From contig JAWZSP010000006.1 of assembly GCA_034401135.1 (NCBI GenBank), positions 930,001 to 994,000 of the forward strand: DNA of 64,000 nt, read 5' to 3'. The notes beneath the pieces were generated by a model. It was not told the origin of the DNA, ran no database searches, and was given only the letters and a program-made list of their open reading frames with translations. Shown piece after piece: positions 1-10,222 of the stretch. This DNA comes from Volutella citrinella (taxonomy: Eukaryota > Ascomycota > Sordariomycetes > Hypocreales > Nectriaceae). Numbering within the stretch: position 1 is the first letter of the stretch; each line of letters begins with the position of its first letter. The translations under genes were made by a program, and so were the position numbers.

Positions 1-3000
1 CACTGATCCCACCAAGGCTCCTTGTTGTCGGGACACTTGCAGTCGGTGAACTTCTTGATGTCGAGGCCGTTCACGCAGTAGCAGTTGCCCCAGTGGTCAC
101 GGCGTTTGCCCTCTCCGCAGACAGGAACACACTTGCCCTTGACGGTTTCATAGGCGCCCTTGCATTTGCAGTCGGGTTGCTGTTTGGGATCAACGCCGTT
201 CCTGCAGACACACTCGCCAGTGTTGTGGTCTCGGACGGAGTCACCCTGGCACCGGGGCTTGCAGATGCCGAGGACCTTAACTGGTTCCTCGTTGTTCTCG
301 CACTTGCAGTCAGATTCCTTGGTGATGTCGAGATCCTTGATCTTGCAAATACACTTGCCGCCTTCCATCTTGAACTGGTCGCCTGGCGGGCAGCTGGGCT
401 TTGGCACGCATTTGCCACCCTTGATTTCCTCCGTGACCGGGTCACACTCGCAGTCAGATTCCAGAGTGATGTCAAGGTCGTGGTTCTTGCATCTGCAATC
501 TTGGCCATTGACTTCGAATTTGTCACCAGCTGGGCAGATGTCGGAGCATTTTCCGTCCTTGGCCTTTTGAGTTGCCCAGTCACAGTCGCAGTCGGATTCC
601 AGAGTGATGTCAAGGTCGTGGTTCTTGCATCTGCAGTCCTCACCATTGATCTCGAACTTATCGCCAGCTGGGCAGATGTCGGAACACTTTCCATCCTTTG
701 CTTTCTGAGTTGCCCAGTCGCAGTCGCAGTTGGGCTGTAGATCGATATTCAGGTTGGTGTTCTTGCATTTGCAATCTTGGCCGCTGATTTCGAACTTGTC
801 GCCGGCCGGGCAGATGTCAGAGCACTTTCCGTCCTTTGCTTTCTGAGTCGCCCAGTCACAAGTACAATCACCTTGAAGGTCGATATTCAGATCTTCTCGC
901 TTGCAGACACAAGACTCTCTGTCAATCTTGAAGTTGTCGCCAGCTGGACAGATGTCGGAACACTTTCCATCCTTTGCCTTTTGGGTGTTCCAGTCGCAGG
1001 TGCAATCGCCCTGAAGGTCGATATTCAGATCTTCTCGCTTGCAGACACAAGACTGGCCGTCAATCTTGTAGTTATCGCCAGCTGGACAGATGTCGACGCA
1101 TTTGCCGTCCACAGCCTTCTGAGTGGCCCAGTTGCAGGTGCAGTCAGGCTGCTTCGTCTTATCAAGGTTCTTGTCCTTGCAGATGCAGTTCCCTTCGCTG
1201 ACCTCAAAGAGGTCTCCTGGTGGGCAAATATCCTCGCATTTTCCGTCCACGGCCTTCTGGGTAGCCCAGTTGCAGGTGCAGTCAGGCTGTTTCGTCTTGT
1301 CGAGATCCCGGTTCTTGCAGATGCAGTCTCCTTCACTGACCTCAAAGACATCCCCAGGTGGGCAAATATCAGCACATTTGCCGTCCACGGCCTTCTGAGT
1401 GGCCCAGTTGCAGGTGCAGTCAGGCTGTTTCGTCTTGTCGAGATCCCGGTTCTTGCAGATACAATTTCCTTCGTTAACCTCAAAGACATCACCTGCAGGG
1501 CAAATGTTCTCGCATTTACCATCGACAGCCTTCTGAGTAGCCCAGTCGCAAGTACAATCCGGCTCCTTTGTCTTGTCAAGGTCCCTGTTCTTGCAGATAC
1601 AGTTGCCCTCACTGACCTCGAAAACATCACCCGCAGGGCAGATATCCTCGCATTTGCCGTCAACAGCCTTCTGGGTGGCCCAGTTACAGGTACAATCTGG
1701 CTGCTTTGTCTTGTCGAGATCCCGGTTCTTGCAGATACAGTTGCCCTCGCTGACCTCAAAGACGTCGCCGGCAGGGCAAATGTCCTCGCATTTACCATCA
1801 ACAGCCTTCTGAGTAGCCCAGTTGCAGGTACAATCCGGTTGCTTTGTCTTGTCAAGGTCCTTGTTTTTGCAGACACAGTTTCCTTCCTTGACTTCGAAGA
1901 CATCGCCGGCGGGGCAAATGTCCTCGCATTTGCCGTCTTCAACCTTCTGAGTGGCCCAATCGCACGTGCAAGTAGACTGCTTGGTTATGTCCAGGAGCTC
2001 ATTGGAGCAGATGCACACGTTGTTCGAGTCTCGCTTGAATTCAGGCGTCTTGGGGCACTTTGGTAGACAACGGCCTCCTTCCGCCTCTTCCTTGTCCCAG
2101 TCGCAGTTGCAACTAGCTTGAATGTTGATGTTGAGGTCCTTGTTCTTGCAAATGCACTTGCCCTGTCCGTCACGGACGAAAATGTCTCCAACGTCGCACT
2201 TTGGTAGACAACGGCCTCCTTCCGCCTGTTCCTTTTCCCAATCGCAGGTGCAAGACTTGACTTTGGTGATATCCAGACCAGAAGATGGCTTGCAAATGCA
2301 CTTGCCCTGTCCGTCGCGCACGAAAATGTCGCCAACATCGCACTTTGGTAGACAACGGCCTCCTTCCGCCTGTTCCTTTTCCCAGTCGCAGGTGCAGGTC
2401 TTGACCTTGGTGATATCAAGTCCCGTGGATGCCTTGCAAATGCAATTGCCGTCGGCATCACGGTCGAAATTTGGACCTTGAGTGCACTTAGGGGCACACT
2501 TGCCCTCAAAGGCAACCTCCTTGTTCCAGTCGCAAGTGCAGGACTTGACCTTGGTGATGTCTAGACCGGTAGATGGCTTGCAGATGCACTGGCCTTCGGA
2601 ATCTCGGTCGAAGTTGGGTCCTTCGGTGCACTTGGGTGCGCACTTTTTCTGCCATACAACTTCCTTCGACCAGTCGCAGATACATGTGGGCTCCTTGCTG
2701 ATATCAAGCCGGGTGTCTTTGCATTTGCAATCGCCGGTCTGGTCGTTTCGGACGAAGTTTCCCTTGCACTGTGGGACGCACTTCCCCTGCCAAGCTTCAT
2801 TCTTGCTGTAATCACACGCGCAGCTGGGAGTCTTCTCGACGTCCAGCTTGTCGTCTTTGCAAACGCATGAGTAGTCAAACGGATACCACCAGGACCTCTC
2901 GATCTTCTGCTTATCGTTGGCGCAGGCACAGGTCTTGTACTTTTCGAATGGAAGGTTGCTGCGGCAAACGCACTGGCCCTTGATCGGTTCCCGAGGAGGA

Positions 3001-3176
3001 GGGCATGAGCTGGTGGCTGAGATACCAACGCGAGCATCAGCCTTGGCCTCGGGCTCGGGCTCGGGGGTTTCGGCCACGTCTCTGGCATCAACAACATGGG
3101 AGCCGGAGTGTGCATTTGGGGCGGCAAGAGTTGACCCGAGAGCCAAAAGGCCAAGGGCAAGGTGCTTGAGCAGCAT
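1..3176 (-). CDS. Large secreted Cys-rich modular repeat protein (partial, 3' end outside window)
   Basis: The minus-strand frame from the ATG at 3176 stays open to base 1, so at least 1058 residues are encoded and the C-terminus lies beyond the left edge. The first 20 residues are a typical signal peptide (MLLKHLALGLLALGSTLAA), followed by an acidic Pro/Glu/Ala segment. The rest is at least 20 modules of about 46 residues, most with the cysteine pattern C-x-C-x11-C-x3-C-x12-C-x-C, a Trp after the second Cys and a D/N-L-D/N-I/K motif at the module end. Eleven central modules are nearly identical, while those near the N-terminus are more diverged. No intron is needed. I do not recognise the family; the spacing resembles small disulfide-rich EGF-like units, and a wall, adhesive or effector role is inference. 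Long open frames on the plus strand here are antisense shadows. Confidence 0.9.
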   Translation of the reverse strand, partial: MLLKHLALGLLALGSTLAAPNAHSGSHVVDARDVAETPEPEPEAKADARVGISATSSCPPPREPIKGQCVCRSNLPFEKYKTCACANDKQKIERSWWYPFDYSCVCKDDKLDVEKTPSCACDYSKNEAWQGKCVPQCKGNFVRNDQTGDCKCKDTRLDISKEPTCICDWSKEVVWQKKCAPKCTEGPNFDRDSEGQCICKPSTGLDITKVKSCTCDWNKEVAFEGKCAPKCTQGPNFDRDADGNCICKASTGLDITKVKTCTCDWEKEQAEGGRCLPKCDVGDIFVRDGQGKCICKPSSGLDITKVKSCTCDWEKEQAEGGRCLPKCDVGDIFVRDGQGKCICKNKDLNINIQASCNCDWDKEEAEGGRCLPKCPKTPEFKRDSNNVCICSNELLDITKQSTCTCDWATQKVEDGKCEDICPAGDVFEVKEGNCVCKNKDLDKTKQPDCTCNWATQKAVDGKCEDICPAGDVFEVSEGNCICKNRDLDKTKQPDCTCNWATQKAVDGKCEDICPAGDVFEVSEGNCICKNRDLDKTKEPDCTCDWATQKAVDGKCENICPAGDVFEVNEGNCICKNRDLDKTKQPDCTCNWATQKAVDGKCADICPPGDVFEVSEGDCICKNRDLDKTKQPDCTCNWATQKAVDGKCEDICPPGDLFEVSEGNCICKDKNLDKTKQPDCTCNWATQKAVDGKCVDICPAGDNYKIDGQSCVCKREDLNIDLQGDCTCDWNTQKAKDGKCSDICPAGDNFKIDRESCVCKREDLNIDLQGDCTCDWATQKAKDGKCSDICPAGDKFEISGQDCKCKNTNLNIDLQPNCDCDWATQKAKDGKCSDICPAGDKFEINGEDCRCKNHDLDITLESDCDCDWATQKAKDGKCSDICPAGDKFEVNGQDCRCKNHDLDITLESDCECDPVTEEIKGGKCVPKPSCPPGDQFKMEGGKCICKIKDLDITKESDCKCENNEEPVKVLGICKPRCQGDSVRDHNTGECVCRNGVDPKQQPDCKCKGAYETVKGKCVPVCGEGKRRDHWGNCYCVNGLDIKKFTDCKCPDNKEPWWDQ
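453..1970 (-). repeat. Eleven tandem 138-bp coding repeats
   Basis: Within the Cys-rich gene, 11 consecutive modules occupy exactly 1518 bp, that is 11 x 138 bp or 46 codons each. For example, the GCCCAGTTGCAGGTGCAGTC block recurs at about 1126, 1264 and 1402. Each unit encodes CxC-x-WATQK, then DGKC, DICP.GD and the closing CxCK. The middle units differ by only a few synonymous or conservative changes, which suggests recent unequal exchange and likely copy-number variation between strains. Flanking modules have the same cysteine plan but variable length. Confidence 0.93.
2060..2440 (-). repeat. Second near-identical repeat block in the Cys-rich gene
   Basis: The sequence encoding EGGRCLPKC is repeated three times in almost identical DNA (plus-strand CTTTGGTAGACAACGGCC near 2058, 2201 and 2342). 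Two whole adjacent modules (CDWEKEQAEGGRCLPKC followed by DVGDIFVRDGQGKCICK) are nearly the same. This is a local duplication separate from the 11-unit array. Confidence 0.85.
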
Positions 3177-3280
3177 GTTGATGAATGAAGGCCTTGCCTG
3201 GGCCAAAGATTATGATGTGACCACACAGGGCGTCTTCGGTGCGCTGACACTGTCGATGAACGAGTGTACGGAGGGGAACC

Positions 3281-3288
3281 TTTAAATA
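3281..3288 (-). promoter_or_regulatory. TATA-like element of the Cys-rich gene
   Basis: TTTAAATA lies 105 bp upstream of the start codon at 3176, a usual distance for a fungal TATA element. It is called from consensus and position only. Confidence 0.4.
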
Positions 3289-6200
3289 CTATGAAGCAAG
3301 GGGGCTGTCAATAGGACTGAAGAGCCTCCGATAAGGTTAAGCTTAATGACAAGGCCGTTAAGCCTCCCTCAGCTCAGTCCGGCGTTCCCGGCTGCCTACG
3401 CATGGGGCCATGAAGAGAGCCGCTGTAGCTCTAGATCACCGGGTGTCTATAGCGCAACGCCACAACTGCTGATGGCAATGCGTGCCTCAATCAATAGTTT
3501 CTGCATCACAAGAAGATTCGGGTACATAGACGAGCGTTAGCTGGCTTCACGGCGGCTGTAGAAGTAGACTTGACCTGGAACGGCACAGCGCATGGTAGCT
3601 TCCCCCAGTCATCCGGTCCTTCGGGAGTCCAGTCTACCGCGGGTACTACAGCCGATGCTCATTCTACCGAGCAGAAGGCAGTTTAAACGAGGTGGAAGCT
3701 GCAAGGACACCCAAAGTGTACCACTCGGGGACTGTTTTGGGCGTTCAGCTGAGGGTGGCACAACTACGTGGTGGAAATTGAGGTGGCCGGCCCACCCAGC
3801 TCTGTAGGTCTCGGCTGATCGTGATGAGAAGACCGACATCCGATGTCTAGCACCATTCCCTACCGGAACATAGCACGTGCATGCATTCAATAGGCGACTT
3901 CTCGTCAGCCACCGTTGGCGGCGTTTAGGGGTCTGCTTGGTGGCTTGCATCGTGGCCAGTGACCGCAGGCGTAATGTTCCAATGGTTTTCTGAGGCCTAG
4001 CCCATCAGGGGACAGGGCTGACGTGTGAGTAGTCGAGAGGTGTGATATGACGCATATGGCCTAGGCAGGGTCGTATCGAGTATGATGGTAAGGGGCACAG
4101 CATGTGCGACGTGGTGGGTGCTTGCGGTGACCAGTCGCCAAGCTGGATCCCCAGACGCCTTGCACAAGCCCGTGCGTGAGGGCTTTGCGGGGGTAAGAAG
4201 CATGAATTTGTGCTGTGGGTTCATGCTTTAGGCCAGGAGCTTGCTTAGGATGAGGCATCACCCTAGGAACATGCTACCTCAGCATGGCATCACTTTAGGA
4301 TTGGGTGTGCTTTAGCACTTGGGATTACGGGAATAGGGACTACCCCGGGATTATGGATTATTCCAGGGGTTAGGAATTTCCCTGGGGCGGATCATTTGGA
4401 TCAGCTGCCGCCCAATGGCCAGAGAGTTGAGCGTCAGGGGTTGAGAGCATGGGGATTGTCTGGTGGCCTGAACTGACTGATCACAGTAGAGCTGGAAACA
4501 ACAAAGAAGCGCTGTGGCACCACCAACCACCAAATAGTCTAATTCCGACGATACAGATGCCGGAAATGCTACCCCGGCCCAATATTGGGAATGCCACGAG
4601 GGGCATGGGCTGTTACATAACCCCAGAGCCCGACCGCCAAGCACATTTTCGCCCGAGGGAGCCGGCACGCGGTAGATGTGATTCGCCCAGCCCGTCAGTT
4701 GCTTCGAGTTCCCGCGCGAGATTTTTATCAGCCGTTGGAAATGTGGATATTGGCTGTTGGCTGGTCGCTGTCAGCGCCGTCTCGCTTCGGTTGGGCCGAG
4801 GCATGGTTCCCCGCCTTTGCAACAAGCAACACTGTACTCGGAGAATCGTGACAACCGGTAGAGCGGCAATGTCATCTGCATGGACCAGCGTGTGCTGAAC
4901 CGGGGTCTCGGGGATTGCTAATGCTTGTCGCTGTTCAGCTGGAGACCACGCCCAACAACCACACACTTGGTACCATGTTGCCGACAGTCCGCAGCCGGGA
5001 CTCGGGCCCCTTGACACCTGACATGATCCACAGCACGAGCTGGATGCCTTTCGGTGGGATTGCAAATTCTCCTAGTGTCACACCTTAAATTTGTTCATCT
5101 AAGATCCGTCTCTTGGCTGGGTGTCTTGGCTTTGTTTCGGTGGGTTGCGCGCGTTTGAACCAAAACTCTCCGAGGCCTGTCAACGAGCCGGCGGCCGATC
5201 CTGTCTGTAGAGAACCCCGGCTCCCAGGCAGCTCAGGTGCATTTATAGCGGTGAGATTCCACAGCAACTATTGACAGCTCGGCTGTCCCAAATTGGCCAA
5301 GCATTACAGCGCAGCCCTACCCCAATCGAGTCATTTTTGGTAGCGCCGGTGTAACATACCGGAATCGTGACACTGAACAGCAGGGGGGTACCGATACCCT
5401 GGCAGTGGCATGAGGGGTCATTTACCGACAAACATTGTCTGTTGGCACCTGTGGAAGCCACCGCTGAGGTCTGAATATTGCCTGGGTTTGCAATAGTAGC
5501 GCCGCAACATCTCATCGACAGCTGAGAGGAGATGGCATGCTGCGGCTGAGCTCGAGGCGGAAGAAACCCGACTCACTCGCAAACCGCGCTTTATCCCTGT
5601 CCACGGGTTTACCGGTCGTTGGAGGCAGCAATCTATGTCGCTAGGACTTGTACATGGGACGTGAAGGTTACACAAGGAGGCTCGGTGAGAAAAGTCCGTC
5701 ACGTGGGATCCGTGCCTCCCGATGGCGCAAATGTCTTCGCGGTAAGCAGAAACAAGCCGGACAGTGGCATCAAAGCCATGGTAAGAGAGACTCGGGCATT
5801 GCTACTGATGAAACTAAGATACCCGGCTGGAAAGGTAACGTGATAATTGCCTCGAGTTGACGAGATTCTCGTTCATGAGAAATGGCGCTTGGTATTTGCT
5901 TTCTGCCTTGCTACCAGCTGACTCGCTGATGGTCCATTCTGGTAGCTACCTACCCTGAGGCCGTTTGACCGCTCACTCTCTACAAATTTGACGGCGAGGT
6001 TAGTAGCTTCGTCCTCGCCGTGGCTGTCAACGAGCGTGTCAACGTGCGGGACGAGGTTACGGGAGTCAACAAGGTAAGGAACGAAGCTTGCTACCGCCAT
6101 TAGAACCTCCGGGCCCATAACTAGACCACGATACGCAATTGTAATAGACCTAACTAGGAGTGAATCGCTGCGATATCCCAGGTAATGCGCCATGGAGTGA

Positions 6201-6663
6201 CATCGACCGAGATGCAGGACTGATTGAACATGAAGTAAGTGTGCCTGGCCCATGATCACGAGCGCTGTCACCCTCAGCACATTGAAGCATAGTGTTGTTT
6301 GATATGTTTGTGTTGCAATTTCCCAGCATCTTCCCCCTTCCTGGTGAGTTGTAGTGCAAAAGCCAGCGCCACGCACACAGCGATCATGTGGCTGGGATGT
6401 TGGCGTTCAGATGAATCCACAGGAGCCACAGCCACAGGGCCTCCTACTACACAGTCACACTACAGCCACGGCGAACTGAACAATGACGACATCGGCAGTT
6501 TGCAGCTCTCAGCAGCCCTCCACCACCAGATGCCACTGTTTTCCGAGAAAACAGCTGGGCGCTGACTCGCTGAATTTTTGTTACTGATGGATTCATTGGT
6601 CTGAATGACCCTTTGCCAAGTTCTTTCAGCCCTCAATCGTCCTCCGACTTCAGCACGGCCCGC
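3289..6663. other. Long intergenic region, no supportable gene
   Basis: About 3.4 kb. Open frames here (for example 4449-4898 plus and 5873-6376 minus) show no signal peptide, domain or motif I recognise, and are broken by stops on both sides. Short degenerate GGATTA-like runs lie at about 4250-4375. It probably holds the upstream region of the Cys-rich gene. Confidence 0.55.
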
Positions 6664-6813
6664 CTATCCCTTCGCATCTACAGTATCTATTGATGCATGC
6701 GTAACCTCAAAGTCTTGGCCATCAATCTTGAATGGACGTCTCTCCGTAGTGAAGCGGGGCTTCTGGGTCACATGCAGCTTCGCCAGCGTATGAGGGCGGA
6801 CGATGTAAGACAT
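6664..6813 (-). CDS. Possible small ORF or gene remnant (49 aa)
   Basis: An ATG at 6813 opens a 49-residue frame (starting MSYIVRPHTLAKLHVTQKP) that reads like real protein: balanced composition with an alternating hydrophobic/charged pattern. It lies 187 bp upstream of, and divergent from, the SnoaL-like gene. I do not recognise a family. It could be a small gene, one exon of a larger gene or a remnant. Confidence 0.25.
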   Translation of the reverse strand: MSYIVRPHTLAKLHVTQKPRFTTERRPFKIDGQDFEVTHASIDTVDAKG

Positions 6814-7000
6814 GGCGTCTTTGGGCTTGGCTGATCTCCTCCTTCGGGTCACTTCAAGGTCTCTATGCGAAAGGAAATTCACTCATAAAACCCGCCTGGG
6901 TTATCTTGCCCTTGCAAAATTGTGTCTATTTCTTCTTCTCCAGATTTTCGCTTGTCAAGTACTCAAGTAGAGCATTTTTATTCCACCCAGGCAAAGCATC

Positions 7001-7558
7001 ATGATCGCCAACGGGAACACCGTCTCCTGGCCCTCTGGAGTGTCGACAAAGACCAAGGAGTTCTTTGACAAGTTCTACCGGCTCCTTGACGAAAACGATC
7101 CCGCCAAGTCCAAGGCGTGGAGTGAGACATTTGCGCCCGACGGCGAGCTCGTTGCCTTTGGCCAAGTGTACAAAGGCCGTGCTGGTTCGTTACTTGGCTT
7201 GACCGCGCAAATGGTGTATTCTAATTAAGCGATGAAGCAACCGAGGGCTACGTGTCCAACTTCCGGACGGTGTTCCCTGGACTCAAGCACTACGCTTTGA
7301 AGGCATTCGCACACGATGAAGCGGGAAACGACTTGATCATCATCACTCAATGGGAGATGATGTCGGATGGAGCAATGGTCTCGGATAGGACCTCGGCTCA
7401 TTACATCCTCACTGAAATCGATGGCGAGGTCCTCGTCCAGCAGCTAACACTGTACATGGTATGGAAAAGACGCACACCTTTCGTTCTGGAACCTTGGCTA
7501 ACAGCGCTGCTAGGACCCCCGGGTGTTTATGGCCAAGCTCTCACCCTTAGATCCGTAG
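7001..7558 (+). CDS. SnoaL/NTF2-like small protein, three exons
   Basis: A protein of about 140 residues with the SnoaL/NTF2-like layout: helix EFFDKFYRLLDE, FAPDGE in the first strand, YKGR, and a C-terminal sheet around ITQWEMM and YILTEIDGEVLVQQLTLYM. Proposed exons are 7001-7184, 7238-7458 and 7514-7558. Intron 2 (7459-7513) is well supported, with GTATGG donor, GGCTAAC branch and TAG acceptor, and gives the C-terminus DPRVFMAKLSPLDP. Intron 1 (7185-7237) is less sure: the frame must change there and TTCTAAT fits a branch site, but the donor GTTCGT is weak and a family helix would be shortened. Such proteins are enzymes or binding folds with diverse substrates; no specific function is assigned. 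Confidence 0.7.
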
Positions 7559-7875
7559 AAGTTGAGCAAAAGAACGTTCGGATTTGTGTGTTGGCATTTC
7601 ATCTCATACCATCTTGGAGACAGCCAATATATCGCCTTCTCTCTCTCCTTAGCCGTAGTTCCAACACAGCTTCGTCGCATGGGATGTTCATCTATGATAT
7701 TTGCGCCTAGATTCTCGCATGGCTATTGTGTGCATATTCGATTGTCTTGGGATTTCTATCTTAGCACGCCTTACTTGGATTCAACACCTCGAAAAATTAT
7801 CGCTCCTCCATTCCTAGAGATGCGCAATCAACCAGCCGATGTAACCATAGGCCAATCTTGTTTGATATATGCTCG

Positions 7876-8799
7876 CTAAGCTTCTAGCTTATCAACCAAG
7901 CCATCCAGAATCTTGTCCAAATATTTGACTGATAAACTCAGATGAGCCTCGTCCTCATGCTTGTGATACTCAACGTCTGGGATTTGGCGAACGGCTTTGT
8001 CGGCCATGGCCATGGGAACATTGACATCCTTGCCACCGTGCCAGAGTACCAGTCTGCCGTCGTGAATGGGAAGGTCCTTTAGCTCGAAACCCCAAGGGCT
8101 CGCCAATATTCCAGCCTCGGTGGCGACTCCCCCACCGCCATTCTTGATTGCCTCACGCGAGCTCTGTGACAGAACCTTGAGGAGCTTCTCTTCGTTGCCA
8201 AAAATGACCTCCTGGTCCTCAGCTGCCCACCGCTTGAAACCCGTATTCATCAGTTCGTCAAAGCGCTCTGGATGTTCCGTGTCTCGAGCCGCAGCGCCTA
8301 GCTCATAACCAATCATCCAACCTATCAGACTCGGGGCGTAACATGCAACGTTGAACATGATGCGGTTCTGCGCCATCATCCCGGCGAGGCCCCAGGATAC
8401 GGGCCACATGCCCGATACGACCGCGACAGCCCGCAAGCGCTCAGCCGGCAGAGCGTGCATGCAGGCTAGGGCGTATGGCCCGCCGCCCGAGATTCCAAGA
8501 ATGGCAAATTTGTGCACCCTGAGGTGGTCTGCGAGGTGCAGCACGTCTAAAGGAAATGAGAGAAGCGTGCGGCCGGCTTGCGGCGTTGAGTCGCCATAAC
8601 CCGGCCTTGTGACACCGACGACGACGATGCCGCGCTTGGACGCGGACGCCGCCTCATGGACAGGTAGCCCTTCGCTGTGGGTTCCGGGAAAGCCGTGGAA
8701 GTAGAAGATGACTTGTTTGTCTGGAGTTATGCTCGCCCCGAAGGTGGTGTAGCTTAGCGCCCGGCCGTCCGGCAGCGTCAAGGACAGGGCGTCAGCCAT
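7876..8799 (-). CDS. Alpha/beta hydrolase fold protein
   Basis: A single-exon gene of 307 residues starting at ATG 8799, with no signal peptide, so probably cytosolic. The alpha/beta hydrolase signature is clear: HGFPG (about 35-39, oxyanion hole), the nucleophile elbow GISGGGP with Ser104, an acid in GGKDVNVP (about 258) and the catalytic His in EDEAHLSL (about 287). The length fits the family. Substrate cannot be told; relatives include esterases, epoxide hydrolases and haloperoxidase-like enzymes. The flanking genes run on the plus strand. Confidence 0.88.
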   Translation of the reverse strand: MADALSLTLPDGRALSYTTFGASITPDKQVIFYFHGFPGTHSEGLPVHEAASASKRGIVVVGVTRPGYGDSTPQAGRTLLSFPLDVLHLADHLRVHKFAILGISGGGPYALACMHALPAERLRAVAVVSGMWPVSWGLAGMMAQNRIMFNVACYAPSLIGWMIGYELGAAARDTEHPERFDELMNTGFKRWAAEDQEVIFGNEEKLLKVLSQSSREAIKNGGGGVATEAGILASPWGFELKDLPIHDGRLVLWHGGKDVNVPMAMADKAVRQIPDVEYHKHEDEAHLSLSVKYLDKILDGLVDKLEA

Positions 8800-9415
8800 G
8801 ATGCTCTGGAGGCCTACGTCGAAGGCGAAACCTGTTGGTCCGTCTTTGGATAGTCGTGTCGTTCTGTGGTCGTAGTAGCTTTCTGGCTGTGGTGACGAGG
8901 CTATTCAAGGAGAGCAAAAGGCTTCAATGGGCAGTCCTGGATGACGCTGGCCAAAATAAAGTGGGTTGGACATGAAACGTGTGCCCTGTATCCGTAAGCA
9001 CCAGTGAAGCGCTTTACCCAATGGGAATTCCTGGTCATCACAATCCCCCAGTTGACAGTGGCACGCATGCTGATGGGTTGTCGCGTCCATTGGCTGCGTG
9101 TGTCAGCGGCCGGCGGCGATAATGTCTACTATGGGCCATAGCGCATTTCTCTGCTTACAGCTGGGAGCCTTAGGACAAACCACTGATAATGTGTGGAGCC
9201 CGACAGAGGTAGGGAATGTGATGTGCAGATCGGACGCATGTGTGCATATGACATCAGCCAAGATGTCTGTCAACTCCGGCTGGCTCAAGTCGGAAGTCGG
9301 CGTGAATATTTATATGCCAACACCGGCGCTTCTGTCAGAACTTGGCAAATAGGCCCAACAGCGCGGCTGAAACATCCTATTGTCTAGCACAACTACAAGC
9401 TCCCCAGAAGTCGAA
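8800..9415. other. Intergenic, divergent promoter region
   Basis: This 616-bp stretch lies between the divergent hydrolase and sulfotransferase-like genes. No coding signal was seen; the small ORFs lack recognisable features. Confidence 0.5.
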
Positions 9416-10222
9416 ATGGGCCAGCAATACTCCACGCCTAAACCCAGCGCTAGGCTCCGCGTCATCGGCGCCGGCCTCCCCCGGACTGGCACCGCATCAT
9501 TCAGCCGAGCGCTGGAAATACTTCTTGACGGCCCGGCCTACCACAGAGGAACCCAAGCCACGCTCGGACCAGAAGTCGAGATCAAGACCTGGATCAAGCT
9601 CCTGTCACAGTGGCCTGCTGACAGGGACACTGCCAGCTCCGCATACAGCAACAACCAGGAGCTGATCCGCAGCCGCCTCGACGGCTTCGTCGCCGTCACC
9701 GACTCGCCCTGCTGCGGCCTCGTCCCCGAGCTCATCGACCTGTACCCAGACGCCCTCGTCATCTGCACGGTGCGCGACCCGGCAAAGTGGCAGAAGAGCA
9801 TGGGTGCCATTGGCAACGCCGCAACACAATGGTTCCTCCGATTTGTCCTCTTCCCGCTCCCGTCGCTGCGGTTCTTCGTCGACTACTGCGACGGCCTCCA
9901 GCACCAGTGGCGGGTTCTCTACGGGCAATCGGACCCTACGCCGACCATGAAAACGTGGGATGGGCACATTGAGTGGCTGAAGCGGACCGTGCCGAAAGAG
10001 AGGCTGGTCTTCTTTGACGTCGGAGACGGCTGGGAGCCACTGTGCAAAGCACTAGACGTACCGTTGCCGAAGGACGTCCCATTTCCGCAGATCAACGACG
10101 GCAAGGCGATTGACGAGTTTGCGGCCAAACAGCTACGACGTGGTCTGGGTCGATGGGCGGTCATCTTTGCAACGATTGGGGCACTGTCGGTTGCGGTGTC
10201 ATACCTCAAGTTGAGATGGTGA
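9416..10222 (+). CDS. P-loop sulfotransferase-like membrane protein
   Basis: A 268-residue protein in one exon. The start is placed at ATG 9416; the frame is open further upstream but has no ATG. It carries the 5'-phosphosulfate loop PRTGTASF (22-29), the second conserved block LYPDALVICTVRDPAKW, and a conserved C-terminal half. The last 25 residues form a hydrophobic helix ending YLKLRW, a probable C-terminal membrane anchor. The N-terminus MGQQYS fits the N-myristoylation consensus (Gly2, Ser6). Fungal members of this family are often mislabelled NAD-dependent epimerase and have no known substrate. A membrane-associated sulfotransferase-like role is inference. Confidence 0.85.
   Translation: MGQQYSTPKPSARLRVIGAGLPRTGTASFSRALEILLDGPAYHRGTQATLGPEVEIKTWIKLLSQWPADRDTASSAYSNNQELIRSRLDGFVAVTDSPCCGLVPELIDLYPDALVICTVRDPAKWQKSMGAIGNAATQWFLRFVLFPLPSLRFFVDYCDGLQHQWRVLYGQSDPTPTMKTWDGHIEWLKRTVPKERLVFFDVGDGWEPLCKALDVPLPKDVPFPQINDGKAIDEFAAKQLRRGLGRWAVIFATIGALSVAVSYLKLRW

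Noticed and set aside
453..1970. CRISPR-like or satellite array
   Set aside because: The 138-bp period is a multiple of three, the units are coding, and there are no spacers.
777..2066. 429-codon plus-strand ORF and several other long ORFs across 70-3250
   Set aside because: They are antisense or off-frame shadows of the Cys-rich repeat gene; periodic DNA keeps all frames open. The true frame has the signal peptide and cysteine pattern.
4449..4898. 149-codon plus ORF
   Set aside because: Composition looks random and an overlapping antisense ORF of similar size exists.
5873..6376. 167-codon minus ORF
   Set aside because: No start context, domain or composition that I can defend as a gene; flanked by non-coding sequence.
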